64,000 nt of DNA, taken from contig NC_015663.1 in assembly GCF_000215745.1 (NCBI RefSeq), positions 1,364,001 to 1,428,000 on the forward strand. The letters are read 5' to 3'. Numbering within the stretch: the stretch's first letter is position 1; every line of letters begins with the position of its first letter. A program made the translations under genes and the position numbers. The notes under the pieces are model-generated. The model did no database searches, had not been told where the DNA came from, and saw only the letters and a list, made by a program, of their open reading frames with translations. This DNA comes from Klebsiella aerogenes KCTC 2190. Its GTDB lineage: Bacteria > Pseudomonadota > Gammaproteobacteria > Enterobacterales > Enterobacteriaceae. Shown one piece after another: positions 1 through 8,581 of the stretch.

Positions 1-1
1 G

Positions 2-775
2 CGTCCCATTGCAGAGATAAAACCGATGGAGTTACTTGAAACTCTGCGCCGAATGGAAAAACGTGGAGCACTAGAAAAGATGCGCAAAGTCAGGCAACGC
101 TGTGGTGAAGTATTCCGTCATGCGATTGTGACCGGACGTGCTGAATACAATCCTGCCCCCGATCTCGCTACTGCCCTCGCTACACCTAAGAAAACACATT
201 TTCCCTTTCTGACCGCTGAAGAACTACCGCACTTCCTCAAAGATCTAGCTGGGTACACTGGTAGCATTATTACCAAGACGGCAACCCAAATCATCATGCT
301 TACAGGTGTACGAACTCAGGAGTTGCGTTTCGCCCGTTGGGAAGATATCAACTTTGAAAAGCGACTCTGGGAGATACCAGCTGAAGTAATGAAGATGAAA
401 CGACCGCATATCGTACCTATGTCGGATCAGGTAGTAGCACTCTTTGAATCACTAAAACCTATTACTGGGCTATATCCACTTGTATTCATTGGACGCAATG
501 ATCGCACTAAGCCGATCTCAAAGGAAAGCATTAATCAGGTGATCGAGTTATTAGGATACAAAGGAAGGGTGACGGGGCATGGTTTTCGGCACACAATGAG
601 TACCATACTACACGAAGAAGGTTTTGACTCTGCGTGGATTGAAACTCAACTTGCTCATGTGGACAAGAATGCGATTCGTGGAGCTTACAACCATGCGCAG
701 TATCTGGATGGAAGGAAAGAGATGATGCAGTGGTATGCAGACTATATTACCCACTTGCTTAGAACATCATTTTAA
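2..775 (+). CDS. int: Tyrosine integrase of the P4 type, 5' end outside window
   Basis: Site-specific recombinase that would insert and excise the island. The reading frame is open from base 2, so the N-terminal arm-binding region lies outside the window. The C-terminal catalytic domain is complete: the first Arg is in GVRTQELR, the Lys is near MKMKRPH, the HxxR box is in HGFRHTMS, then LAHVDKNAIRGAYNHAQY supplies the second His and the nucleophilic Tyr. The ending (GRKEMMQWYADYI) is typical of P4-like integrases. Its place at one edge of a low-G+C block that ends in a selC-like repeat at 15136 suggests it acts on selC. The family is clear; the target is inferred. Confidence 0.93.
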   Translation, partial: RPIAEIKPMELLETLRRMEKRGALEKMRKVRQRCGEVFRHAIVTGRAEYNPAPDLATALATPKKTHFPFLTAEELPHFLKDLAGYTGSIITKTATQIIMLTGVRTQELRFARWEDINFEKRLWEIPAEVMKMKRPHIVPMSDQVVALFESLKPITGLYPLVFIGRNDRTKPISKESINQVIELLGYKGRVTGHGFRHTMSTILHEEGFDSAWIETQLAHVDKNAIRGAYNHAQYLDGRKEMMQWYADYITHLLRTSF

Positions 776-835
776 CCAATGAAAACATAGTATTAAGTAA
801 AATGGCTAAACTATAAATGTTCAGCCATTACCTTT

Positions 836-1924
836 TTAATTTACTAAACGTAAATGCTGATTTTGTGTACTCAGTGAGTACAACTGGTTAACTTCGGGTA
901 AAAATAGGTTGAATATAGATGCAAGTTCATTCTGATCATAACCCAGTTCTTCTTTCGCATGATCAATAATTGCATTCAGTAAAGTGGGTTTTTCCCCATT
1001 TATATCGAGTTTTACAGGCTCATCAACCTTGTAACGTTTGATGGACATCTGCCTCCAGATCCAATCACTTTGGCCTGCCGTAATAGCTTTTAATGTTTTA
1101 GCTCTGTAAAACAACGCAGCCATTGAGGTTCGCCAGAATGGTTTAAGTGCGGCAGCCTTTTCAATACTTACATTTCTTAAATCATTATAAATATCGGAAG
1201 CGGGCATAAGTAATTCTGCAGCAAAAGTGTTTGCCTCCTCTTCCATTTCAGGAGTAGGAGCACGATGCATGACTAAATGTCCCAGCTCATGAGCTAAGGT
1301 AAATCGGTAGCGGTCCATTGGCTGGTTTTTGTTTATAAAAATCAGTGGCGGCAGGCCAGCTAGGTTATAACTAAGGCCGGAAAGACTCGTATCTTCCATA
1401 TCACAGTCGATGATAATGACTCCTGCCCTTTCTAACACTTCGACTAGATTTTTTATTGGTCCGCGTGGGATGTGCCATGCTGTACGAACGTTACGCGCAA
1501 TTTGCTCAATATTGTCTTCATAATCGTCAGGATCATAGTACGGGAGTTCATATTCAGGTTCAAAATCAACGAACTGCAAAAGTTTTCTGAGATGGGCTAT
1601 GCGTACATTTACTTCCGCAACAAGCTTGTCCAGTACTTTCATACCGACTGACGCTTTTTTACGATACATGGGATTTGCACTTATGGGTCCGCCATAAAGC
1701 CTTTCAGACATCATGAAAAACTCAATGGGGCAGTTGAGCGCTTTTGCGATGCTATCAATTTGCTCATCAGTGGCCGGCTTAAGGCCTTGCTCAATCTTAG
1801 ACAAGGTTCCTTGAGAAATGGCGATAATCTGAGCCAAATCCTTCTGGCTCATACCCAACATTTTCCGACGCAACTCAATCATCTCTGGGCGTATTGTGGC
1901 TGCTGACTTAATCTCCACGACCAT
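836..1924 (-). CDS. XRE-family HTH plus ImmA/IrrE metallopeptidase protein
   Basis: A 362-aa two-domain protein. Residues about 15-71 are a Cro/C1-type helix-turn-helix (RRKMLGMSQKDLA, then ISQGTLSKIEQG). The C-terminal half is an M78 (COG2856) zinc peptidase with HELGH at 212-216 and a downstream Glu in EEEANTFAAELLMP. Proteins of this build act as repressor/antitoxins or cleave phage and mobile-element repressors. It overlaps the gene upstream on the same strand by 17 bp, so the two are probably one translationally coupled operon, the layout of HTH-peptidase toxin-antitoxin systems. Which partner is toxic cannot be read from sequence. Confidence 0.88.
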   Translation of the reverse strand: MVVEIKSAATIRPEMIELRRKMLGMSQKDLAQIIAISQGTLSKIEQGLKPATDEQIDSIAKALNCPIEFFMMSERLYGGPISANPMYRKKASVGMKVLDKLVAEVNVRIAHLRKLLQFVDFEPEYELPYYDPDDYEDNIEQIARNVRTAWHIPRGPIKNLVEVLERAGVIIIDCDMEDTSLSGLSYNLAGLPPLIFINKNQPMDRYRFTLAHELGHLVMHRAPTPEMEEEANTFAAELLMPASDIYNDLRNVSIEKAAALKPFWRTSMAALFYRAKTLKAITAGQSDWIWRQMSIKRYKVDEPVKLDINGEKPTLLNAIIDHAKEELGYDQNELASIFNLFLPEVNQLYSLSTQNQHLRLVN

Positions 1925-2534
1925 TTTCTACCTTCGGTTCTGTCTTTCTAGCCCGTCTTGGTTTCACAACACTTTTTGCTGGGGAAACCGTCTTAACAGG
2001 CTGTGGTTGGGGTATGTTCAATTCAAGCTTAGATATAGGCATTTCGTACAGATTTTCATCTGTTAAATCAATTGCCCACGCAACAAACTTACCATTGCGC
2101 TGCGTGAGAACAATTTTATCAATTCCTACACCATCGTCACTAAGTATGTAGAGTAGCTCTAAACGAACTAATCCTCCAAACATGTCCATTTCAGGATTAT
2201 GAAAATCCAAGGCTCTTTGAGTAGGGTAATTGGAAGAACGAAGGCTCTTATCACCTTTCTTAATCCTTACAAAATATCGATCCTGAATCAGAAAGCCTAC
2301 CTGATATGGCATTTTTACATATTTGATCCCTTTAAGATTAGAAGTTTCAATACTGTCTTTAAGGAAAAACAATGCGTCATTGCGGAGAACAGCTGAACGA
2401 ACACGCTTATCAATCAACCGTCGTGCGACATCGTTTTGAAGCCAATTTTTCCAAACATTGTCGAAAACTGAAGTTAGGGTGTGGTAGTAGGGTTGACAGA
2501 CTGAATGTGCTTCTTCTTTGTTGATTAAAGACAT
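1908..2534 (-). CDS. Unknown protein, partner of the HTH/ImmA gene
   Basis: I do not recognise this family. The frame opens at 2594, but the Met at 2534 has an AGAG motif seven bases upstream and I prefer it, giving 208 aa; 2579 and 2594 are alternatives. It is soluble, with no signal peptide or membrane segment. The middle is mixed alpha/beta (YQVGFLIQDRYFVRIKKGD), and the C-terminus is a Pro/Lys/Arg-rich tail (VKPRRARKTEPK) that may be disordered or bind nucleic acid. It is transcribed just before, and overlaps, the HTH/ImmA gene, so a toxin or effector role controlled by that protein is a reasonable inference without direct support. Confidence 0.7.
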   Translation of the reverse strand: MSLINKEEAHSVCQPYYHTLTSVFDNVWKNWLQNDVARRLIDKRVRSAVLRNDALFFLKDSIETSNLKGIKYVKMPYQVGFLIQDRYFVRIKKGDKSLRSSNYPTQRALDFHNPEMDMFGGLVRLELLYILSDDGVGIDKIVLTQRNGKFVAWAIDLTDENLYEMPISKLELNIPQPQPVKTVSPAKSVVKPRRARKTEPKVENGRGD

Positions 2535-2783
2535 ATAGAATCTCTGGAATTTTTGCTGTGAAATGTCATGGATAAGCATAAAACTCAGCCACATTTTTTA
2601 CAACAAATTATTCCAAAAAATATTCCAAAACAAGGTAACTATATGTTTTTTTAACATTTATTATTTTTGCACTACACTCTCCTGTTAAGCTCGCAGTGCA
2701 TTCTTGTTCGAGCCCCATCAATAGCAGTTGCTGAAATCGCTGCTGTGTTGCTGGACAGTTAGCTTGTCTGATATGCTTTGATT

Positions 2784-2933
2784 GCTCTTTAGCTTGTGGC
2801 TCAGTATTAAAGCCTTGTCGGGCGCTTCGCCAGACACCAACTTATTGAACGACATTGTGGTTGCGAAAGTCTCGCGACCCAAGTTCGTTAACTCACTTAG
2901 GTCGCGAGACTTTCGCTTCCTCTAGTAAAGAGC
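2784..2933 (+). ncRNA. Retron msr-msd non-coding RNA
   Basis: Template and primer RNA for msDNA. The outer a1/a2 arms are GCTCTTTA (2784-2791) and its exact complement TAAAGAGC (2926-2933). The AGC right after a1 puts the expected 2'-branching guanosine at 2792. The msr part contains a stem-loop at 2817-2835 (GTC.GGCG/CGCC.GAC, one mismatch). The msd part is a 17-bp perfect hairpin, 2863-2879 against 2900-2916, with a 20-nt loop. Its sequence style (CTTATTGAAC, then GCGAAAGT...ACTTTCGC) is that of Ec73/Ec78-group retrons. The reverse transcriptase follows 47 bases downstream. Ends are by inspection, to within a few bases. Confidence 0.9.
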
Positions 2934-2980
2934 GCAACACAGCCCTTCATCTGAAGGGCTCTAACTCTAGAGTCGATAAA

Positions 2981-3997
2981 ATGACAACTCTAAAACATCA
3001 TTTACTCACCAGCCCCTTAGTTGCGGAACAGGCGTTCAGTTTGCTCTCTACCTCCTCGTCTAAAAAAGTGACGAAATTGGATGTGGAAAAATGGCTCACT
3101 GTCTCACTTGCAAAGGTGATGGTAAGTGGCCCCAAGATGTACAGAGTTTATACAATCCCCAAAAAAAATGGGGGCAAACGTACAATTGCTCATCCGTCAA
3201 GAGCTCTCAAGGTGATCCAAAGAGGATTAGTTGAATTCTTAAATGATAAATTACCTGTACATGATGCTGCGTATGCATATAGAAAAAATATTAGTATTAA
3301 AGATAATGCGCTTCAACATGTGACAAATCCATATTTTTTAAGAATGGATCTCGCTGACTTCTTTAATAGTATTGATGTTAATCTATTTGAGGAGCGGATT
3401 GAGAAACATAAAATCCAACTAAGCGCAGCAGACAAAGCATTAATCCGTCGTTCTGCGTTTTGGAGTCCCAAGAAGACAAATACAGGAACCCTTATTCTCA
3501 GCATAGGTGCACCTTCATCGCCATTAATATCAAATTTCATTATGTTTTCATTCGATGAAACGATTAGTTCAATCTGTGCGCCTCTGAAGATCACATATAC
3601 GAGATATGCCGATGATTTATTTTTTTCTACTAAGAATAAAAATATACTTTTTAAAATCCCAAGCCTAATCCAATATGTTTTAAGTACTGAGTTTGGTAAA
3701 AAATTAACGATTAATGAAGTTAAAACCAGTTTTTCATCTAAAGCACATAACAGGCATATTGCAGGAGTTACCATTACTAATAATGACACTCTATCTTTAG
3801 GTCGAGAGAAAAAAAGGATAATATCGTCAATGATCCATAAATACTCCCTAGGAAAATCTGACGATATTGAACTGGCTAAACTACAGGGGCTCTTATCCTT
3901 TTCGAAACATATAGAGCCTTTATTTATCGAAAGAATGATGAAAAAATACTCAGTTAACTTGGTAGATAAAATAATCTCTGGTCAATGGAGGAAATAA
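2981..3997 (+). CDS. Retron reverse transcriptase
   Basis: Makes branched msDNA from the RNA encoded just upstream. The frame is open from 2855, but that stretch runs through the msd hairpin, so I start at the Met at 2981 (338 aa), a normal retron RT length. RT motifs in order: YTIPKKNGGKRTIAHPS (about 57-73), RMDLADFFNSID with Asp123, IGAPSSP (175-181), TRYADDL with the catalytic YADD at 209-212, and IAGVTI in the region where retron RTs carry a VTG-like box. The stop codon overlaps the ATG of the ATPase gene (TAATG), so expression is probably coupled. In this class the msDNA and RT hold the effector proteins inactive. Confidence 0.95.
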   Translation: MTTLKHHLLTSPLVAEQAFSLLSTSSSKKVTKLDVEKWLTVSLAKVMVSGPKMYRVYTIPKKNGGKRTIAHPSRALKVIQRGLVEFLNDKLPVHDAAYAYRKNISIKDNALQHVTNPYFLRMDLADFFNSIDVNLFEERIEKHKIQLSAADKALIRRSAFWSPKKTNTGTLILSIGAPSSPLISNFIMFSFDETISSICAPLKITYTRYADDLFFSTKNKNILFKIPSLIQYVLSTEFGKKLTINEVKTSFSSKAHNRHIAGVTITNNDTLSLGREKKRIISSMIHKYSLGKSDDIELAKLQGLLSFSKHIEPLFIERMMKKYSVNLVDKIISGQWRK

Positions 3998-5640
3998 TGG
4001 AAGGTAAAAATAAAAAGGCAACCAGAACTGTAACTGAAAAAATTGAAGGTGCAGAAAAAGGACATCTGGGGGATATGTTTGAAGTTGCAGGATGGATGGA
4101 GTCAGGGCGTTATTCTCTAAATACAGATAAAGCTAAAGCCCAAGAATATTACGATCATATAAATGAAAACCTTCAAACAAAACGACCTTTTTTTTCTAGC
4201 TTAGAGTTAGTAAATTATAAAGGTATTAGAAAAACGGTAAAAAAAATCACCCTTGACCCATACTTGAATATTTTTGTAGGCGTGAATGGCAGCGGGAAAA
4301 CGACAATAATTGAATCTATAGTAAAAGCATCTACTTGGCTGGTTAATGGTATTAAAAATAGAGCAAATGGTAAAGGAATCCATCCTGCTGAAATAAATAA
4401 TTCTCAAGATGCAAAAGATTGTGCAATTACAGCAACATTAACTCTTGATGAGAAATCAACATTCACACTCATCTTGTATAAAAATAAAAACAGTACAAAT
4501 AAGAACAGAAGCTCATTGAGTGAGTTTAAAAATTTAGCCGAAATGTATTATTCACTCAACAGTAAATATAAAGGTGAATCCTGTCTCCCTCTCTTTTGCC
4601 ACTATTCAGTTAGTAGAGCTTTAGAAATAAAAACAGATGATGAACAAAAAAATGGTGAAATTACTGCATTTAATAACTTAGATGGGTACAGCTTTTCATT
4701 TGAAGAATCTAGGAATTTCAAGAATTTAATTAAGTGGATGTTGTTTTGTGGCTCTCAAAACAATGATGAAGTTGATGATATCAAAAACAAACTATCTTCT
4801 CTTGAAGTTAAATATAATACAACATATGAAATCTACAACTTTTTAGCAGATGAGACTAAAGAAGAATCCTCTATTGGATTAAAACTTAAAAATGAATTAG
4901 ATGAACTTCGCATGAAAATTGCAGAATTCCAGTTAAATCTAAATAATGTCGATGGCAATATCGTTAGTGTTGTTAAAAAAGCAATATATAAATTTATGAG
5001 CATCGACAATATAAGAATGAAAGTTGATAAAGATAACGTATCAATCTTACTTGACAAAAAAGGTATAACTATTTCTGCAACTGACCTTTCTCAGGGTGAA
5101 AAAGCTTTATTTTCCTTAGTCAGTGATATTAGCCGTAGGCTTATTCTTCTAAATCCAGGAAAAGGGATTGATGCTTTAAAAGGTCATGGTGTTGTAATTA
5201 TCGATGAAATTGATTTACACTTACACCCGAAATGGCAACAGGAAATCATTGGACAACTACAGGATACTTTTCCTAACATTCAATTTATTATAACAACTCA
5301 TAGCCCTCAGGTATTATCAACCGCACCGAGCCATTGCATTAAAGTTATTCGTAATGATGAAAATGGAATACTAAATATTGTCGAACCTGAATTCTCTCTC
5401 GGTTCCGAGTCCGATATGATTCTTGAAGATATATTTCTTGTAAACTCTCGCCCGGAAAATATTGAGCAAGTAAAAATGCTTAACCGGTACAAAGATTTAA
5501 TAGAACTCGATAAGTGGGATACGGATGAGGCTGAAGATTTAAAGAAGGAGCTCGATAAATGGGCGGGTAAACACGATCCAGTAATGAAAAAACTGCAAAT
5601 GGATATTAGGCTTCGTGAGTTTAGAAGAGGGAAAAAATAA
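3997..5640 (+). CDS. ptuA: Retron-associated ATPase, PtuA-like
   Basis: The 547-aa ATPase subunit of a retron-Septu effector. The start at 3997 follows GGAGG with 7-base spacing and overlaps the RT stop; an ATG at 3985 is in frame but less well placed. A short Sel1/TPR-like helical stretch (GDMFEVAGWMESGRYS, KAQEYYDHI) precedes the ABC/SMC-type ATPase. Walker A is GVNGSGKTT (about residues 95-103), followed by a long coiled linker, a signature-like LSQGEKALFS, Walker B VVIIDEIDLHLHP, and an H-loop ITTHSPQVL. In characterised relatives (Ec78/Eco7) it pairs with PtuB and is released when phage perturb the msDNA. Confidence 0.92.
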   Translation: MEGKNKKATRTVTEKIEGAEKGHLGDMFEVAGWMESGRYSLNTDKAKAQEYYDHINENLQTKRPFFSSLELVNYKGIRKTVKKITLDPYLNIFVGVNGSGKTTIIESIVKASTWLVNGIKNRANGKGIHPAEINNSQDAKDCAITATLTLDEKSTFTLILYKNKNSTNKNRSSLSEFKNLAEMYYSLNSKYKGESCLPLFCHYSVSRALEIKTDDEQKNGEITAFNNLDGYSFSFEESRNFKNLIKWMLFCGSQNNDEVDDIKNKLSSLEVKYNTTYEIYNFLADETKEESSIGLKLKNELDELRMKIAEFQLNLNNVDGNIVSVVKKAIYKFMSIDNIRMKVDKDNVSILLDKKGITISATDLSQGEKALFSLVSDISRRLILLNPGKGIDALKGHGVVIIDEIDLHLHPKWQQEIIGQLQDTFPNIQFIITTHSPQVLSTAPSHCIKVIRNDENGILNIVEPEFSLGSESDMILEDIFLVNSRPENIEQVKMLNRYKDLIELDKWDTDEAEDLKKELDKWAGKHDPVMKKLQMDIRLREFRRGKK

Positions 5641-6415
5641 TGAAAAAATAAAAAAAGGGGATGAGCCGAATTTATTATCTATATATAAAAGGGAAAATCC
5701 TAACAGTGATTGGAAGAATGGCTTCAGACAAAATGCTGGAGCAGAGGCAAATCAGTCAGTTCGAGATGCTCTAAAAAAAGAGCAATTTGGTTTATGCGTT
5801 TATTGTGAAATAGATCTTAAGGATTCTGGAGGAATTGGATTTGATGATTTCAGGGTAGAACATTTCTTTCCGGAAAATCCAAAGGCAGGCGAATCAAGAG
5901 GTGATGGTATAAATTATGCTTTGCACTGGCCAAACTTATTTGGATGTTGTACTGGAGGGAACGTACCACATGTAGTAGAGAGCGAGGAAAGGTATAGCAA
6001 CCCACATACTCATTGTGATGTACCCAAAATGAATAATGATTGGACAGCAATTATCCTCGACCCCACTGTAGATATACCAGCATTTCCATCGCTTTTTGAG
6101 TTTAATGAGGAGGGAACTATTTCTGTATCTGATAGTTGCCCACAAGAAATTAAGGAAAAAGCAAATAAAACTATTGAATACTTAAAACTTAACACAAAGA
6201 AAATTGAAAGATTTAGAAGCGCCACAATCCAAAAAATAAGAGATGAATTACTTTCATTTCCAGAAGAAAATCTTCCTGCAGTTTTGAATGAGTTATCTGA
6301 AGCTTACCTTTGCCCGGATAATAACGGTAAGCTATCTCCTTTTTTTTCTACAATCAGATGGTATCTTGGTCCAGCTGCAGAGGATGTTTTACGACAATCA
6401 GAATATAATGATTAA
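5615..6415 (+). CDS. ptuB: Retron-associated HNH endonuclease, PtuB-like
   Basis: A 266-aa HNH nuclease, the second effector. It starts with GTG at 5615 and overlaps the ATPase gene by 26 bases, as expected for subunits made together. The HNH core is CVYCEIDL, then FRVEHFFPENP with the metal/general-base His, then LHWPNLFGCC with the Asn; a further CxxC-like pair is possible (GCC, HCD). RT, PtuA and PtuB together define the type I-A retron architecture, for which tRNA-Tyr cleavage has been reported in the Ec78 example. Whether this copy has the same target is unknown. A terminator follows. Confidence 0.92.
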   Translation: MSLEEGKNNEKIKKGDEPNLLSIYKRENPNSDWKNGFRQNAGAEANQSVRDALKKEQFGLCVYCEIDLKDSGGIGFDDFRVEHFFPENPKAGESRGDGINYALHWPNLFGCCTGGNVPHVVESEERYSNPHTHCDVPKMNNDWTAIILDPTVDIPAFPSLFEFNEEGTISVSDSCPQEIKEKANKTIEYLKLNTKKIERFRSATIQKIRDELLSFPEENLPAVLNELSEAYLCPDNNGKLSPFFSTIRWYLGPAAEDVLRQSEYND

Positions 6416-6449
6416 TATTAAAATATAACTTATACAGTTGATGACATTT

Positions 6450-6472
6450 AATCATCAGGATGATTGTTTTTT
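6450..6472 (+). terminator. Rho-independent terminator of the retron operon
   Basis: AATCAT and ATGATT form a 6-bp stem around CAGG, followed by G and six T. It lies 35 bases after the PtuB-like stop codon and would end the retron transcript. Confidence 0.75.
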
Positions 6473-6719
6473 ATCCATTATGTTAGCCGGTATATTACAT
6501 TCATATCGATAATACTTTAAATTGCATGCTGCCCGTGTCGTGGCATGCCCATAAGGCTTGGGCTGCATTGTTGCTTAAGCATGCAACTTCAAGTTTATTG
6601 GGTATAACAGCATTACTTATGCTAGCTCTTAAAAAATCAACGTTTTCCTCGCATGTATCCTGAGTAATTTAAATATTACACTGCAACATAAACATATAAA
6701 TTAGCATCATTTCATTTGT
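6473..6719. other. Non-coding stretch with clustered short dyads
   Basis: No credible gene. GCATGC occurs three times (6524, 6543, 6579). Small hairpins are possible: GCCCA/TGGGC (6547-6551 with 6559-6563) and GTTGC/GCAAC (6570-6574 with 6583-6587). The block separates the retron operon from the convergent 390-aa gene. It could hold that gene's terminator, a small RNA, or the scar of an element end; nothing decides among these. Confidence 0.4.
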
Positions 6720-7892
6720 TTATATATCCAACAGAACAGCATCATTATAATATAAATCCTCATAATCCCAAGACAAATAATAATTTAACTTTGCACACTG
6801 TTCACAGTAAAACCTCACCTTTAAGTACTCATTTTTCAAAATTTTTCTATATCGAAGATATAACGTTCTTTCTGACAGAGTAATATCAAGCCTCTCTAAT
6901 TCACGACACGCCTTTTCACTTACACTTCCTTTATTATCACTTTCACAATAAATAGGTTGGTTAACATTTTCTTTTTTTATTAGACTCATAAGAAAAATTC
7001 CCAAAGTTCCTGGCCACCTGGCAAACGTTCCCTTAAATAATCTTTTATGCCTAAAAAGGCGGTTAACGTTTATTAATAGATAGTTTGCTGACTTTCGGTG
7101 GTCCATATGTAATGCTTGGAACCAAAATAAATCAGTAGTATTAGAGAATAGTACATCGATAAGATATTTATAATTATCAGCCATATCACGACATACAATC
7201 GATGAGGTTCCTTTAGGAGGAGCCTTTATTATTAACTCATCAGAACCCCCAGGTCCAGCAATATATTTCACATTAGATCTCAAAATCTCAAACTCCATCA
7301 AAAGTCCAACTCTTATAAAAGCACATTTACTTTCTTCTCGAGAAGTTTTGGCGTTGTATTTTGCAGCGTAAAGAATACCCAAATCATTTAAATAATTAAA
7401 AAATAAAATTGAATCTAGCGGATGAATAATACTGACCGTTTTAGATGCAAGTCTAAATCTTATCGCTGGTGAAGTATTTGCTATTTCCTCTTTAGCTAGT
7501 AAATATTCTAAAGAATTAAGAAAAACCGCTTTATTAACTCCATTTTTCTCAGCTAAATTAGAGAGAGTAGAAATGGATATTTCAGTCCTTTTGTTTATTA
7601 ACTTCTCCAATTCTTCATAAGACATATTATCGACATTGCCAAAAACCTTAAACGTATCAATTTCATCATTACTTAAGGCAACCTCGATACCACATAGAAG
7701 ATAGTGATTTAAAATATCACGCTCGATAAGTGATGAACAGATCCTATTTGTGACCTCTTCCACTAACGAAAAAATAACTAAACAAGCTTTAGTTTGTTCA
7801 TTACTTAAAAATAGTGAAGTATAGACATTCTTGAAATGTATAAAATCCATTATATCTATTACAGCATTTTGAACCTGTGTCACCTTTGGCAT
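6720..7892 (-). CDS. Uncharacterised island protein, possibly FlhC-like region
   Basis: A 390-aa A+T-rich gene that I cannot assign. It has no signal peptide or membrane span. Residues about 75-140 are helical (EELEKLINKRTEISIS, LNSLEYLLAKEEI). The central stretch (FIRVGLLMEFEIL, then APPKGTSS, then DLFWFQALHMDHRKSA) has a faint likeness to the FlhC/SetC activator core (LITLGARLQMLE, SPPPKG, WFMTWEQNIHAS). The C-terminus has one CxxC (FYCEQCAKLNYY). It is divergent from the AlpA-like gene across 128 bp, a common place for an island regulator. A regulatory role is a guess; the open frame, length and position support a real gene. Confidence 0.75.
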   Translation of the reverse strand: MPKVTQVQNAVIDIMDFIHFKNVYTSLFLSNEQTKACLVIFSLVEEVTNRICSSLIERDILNHYLLCGIEVALSNDEIDTFKVFGNVDNMSYEELEKLINKRTEISISTLSNLAEKNGVNKAVFLNSLEYLLAKEEIANTSPAIRFRLASKTVSIIHPLDSILFFNYLNDLGILYAAKYNAKTSREESKCAFIRVGLLMEFEILRSNVKYIAGPGGSDELIIKAPPKGTSSIVCRDMADNYKYLIDVLFSNTTDLFWFQALHMDHRKSANYLLINVNRLFRHKRLFKGTFARWPGTLGIFLMSLIKKENVNQPIYCESDNKGSVSEKACRELERLDITLSERTLYLRYRKILKNEYLKVRFYCEQCAKLNYYLSWDYEDLYYNDAVLLDI

Positions 7893-8020
7893 TAATAAGC
7901 TCCAGTGTCTAAAAAAGTATTTCTAATTTGCCAATTTTACACACTAAAAGAATCTAATACCATCTTCTTCGTAGCAAAAAACCGGTACTTAAAAGACTAA
8001 TTCAACGAAGAGACTATAAA

Positions 8021-8422
8021 ATGGAAAAGTCAGAAAAAACAGAAAACAACAATAAAAACAAACAGATAAATGAAATTTATAAGTATGCTCGGTGCTTTCG
8101 CCGTCGCCAACCTTTTAGATTAAATTATTTTCCTGAGCATCTGTCTCTAGATGCTCTCTCTCAAGCCGCGATGGAGGGGGCTGCAAGCTTGATCCCGGGA
8201 AAAATACATACTGATACCATTTCGCATGATTACGATAATATTGATTTCTTAATCGATATGAAGTACATCGTAAGCAATTCAGGTCTGACAAATAAGTTCT
8301 TCTACGCTCAAATAAAAAAAGGCCTATTTCCATCACCAATTAAGCTAGGGCGCTCTTCCCGGTGGAAACTGAGTGAGTATGAACAATGGATTGAGCAAAG
8401 AGCAAATAATAGAGGCCAATAG
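8021..8422 (+). CDS. AlpA-like DNA-binding regulator with N-terminal extension
   Basis: A 133-aa protein. The C-terminal half (about 78-130) is the short winged-helix domain of the AlpA/excisionase-like family: MKYIVSNSGLTNKFFYAQIK, then GLFPSPIKLG and SRWKLSEYEQWIEQR, the usual 'choose the integrase partner' signature. Residues 1-75 form a polar extension (KTENNNKNKQ...) absent from the minimal 70-aa AlpA proteins. Such proteins activate or direct the integrase of P4-like islands. It is divergent from the 390-aa gene and precedes the zinc-finger/HNH-like gene by 159 bp. GAAGAG at 8006 is a plausible ribosome-binding site. Confidence 0.8.
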   Translation: MEKSEKTENNNKNKQINEIYKYARCFRRRQPFRLNYFPEHLSLDALSQAAMEGAASLIPGKIHTDTISHDYDNIDFLIDMKYIVSNSGLTNKFFYAQIKKGLFPSPIKLGRSSRWKLSEYEQWIEQRANNRGQ

Positions 8423-8490
8423 CAATTTAGAAAGATAATTGACTAGGTAATTTGTATGTTGATAATTAAATTTAACATTATATTTATATC

Positions 8491-8520
8491 AGTTAATTAT
8501 CTATTGGTTAATAATTAACT
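8491..8520. promoter_or_regulatory. Perfect 10-bp inverted repeat, candidate operator
   Basis: AGTTAATTAT (8491-8500) and ATAATTAACT (8511-8520) are exact complements separated by 10 bases. The site lies 61 bases before the zinc-finger/HNH-like gene, in an A+T-rich promoter-like stretch. A dimeric regulator, perhaps the AlpA-like protein encoded just upstream, could bind here. It may instead act as a weak terminator for that gene. Confidence 0.5.
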
Positions 8521-8581
8521 ATAACACAACAATACTAATATCTAAACTGCATTACCATTTAATGGTATAAAGGATAATATC

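Noticed and set aside
2199..2396. 65-codon plus-strand frame inside the ImmA partner gene
   Set aside because: Antisense to a longer gene that overlaps the HTH/ImmA gene in an operon arrangement.
2855..2980. Upstream start for the retron RT
   Set aside because: This part of the frame is the msd hairpin; the RT homology begins at 2981.
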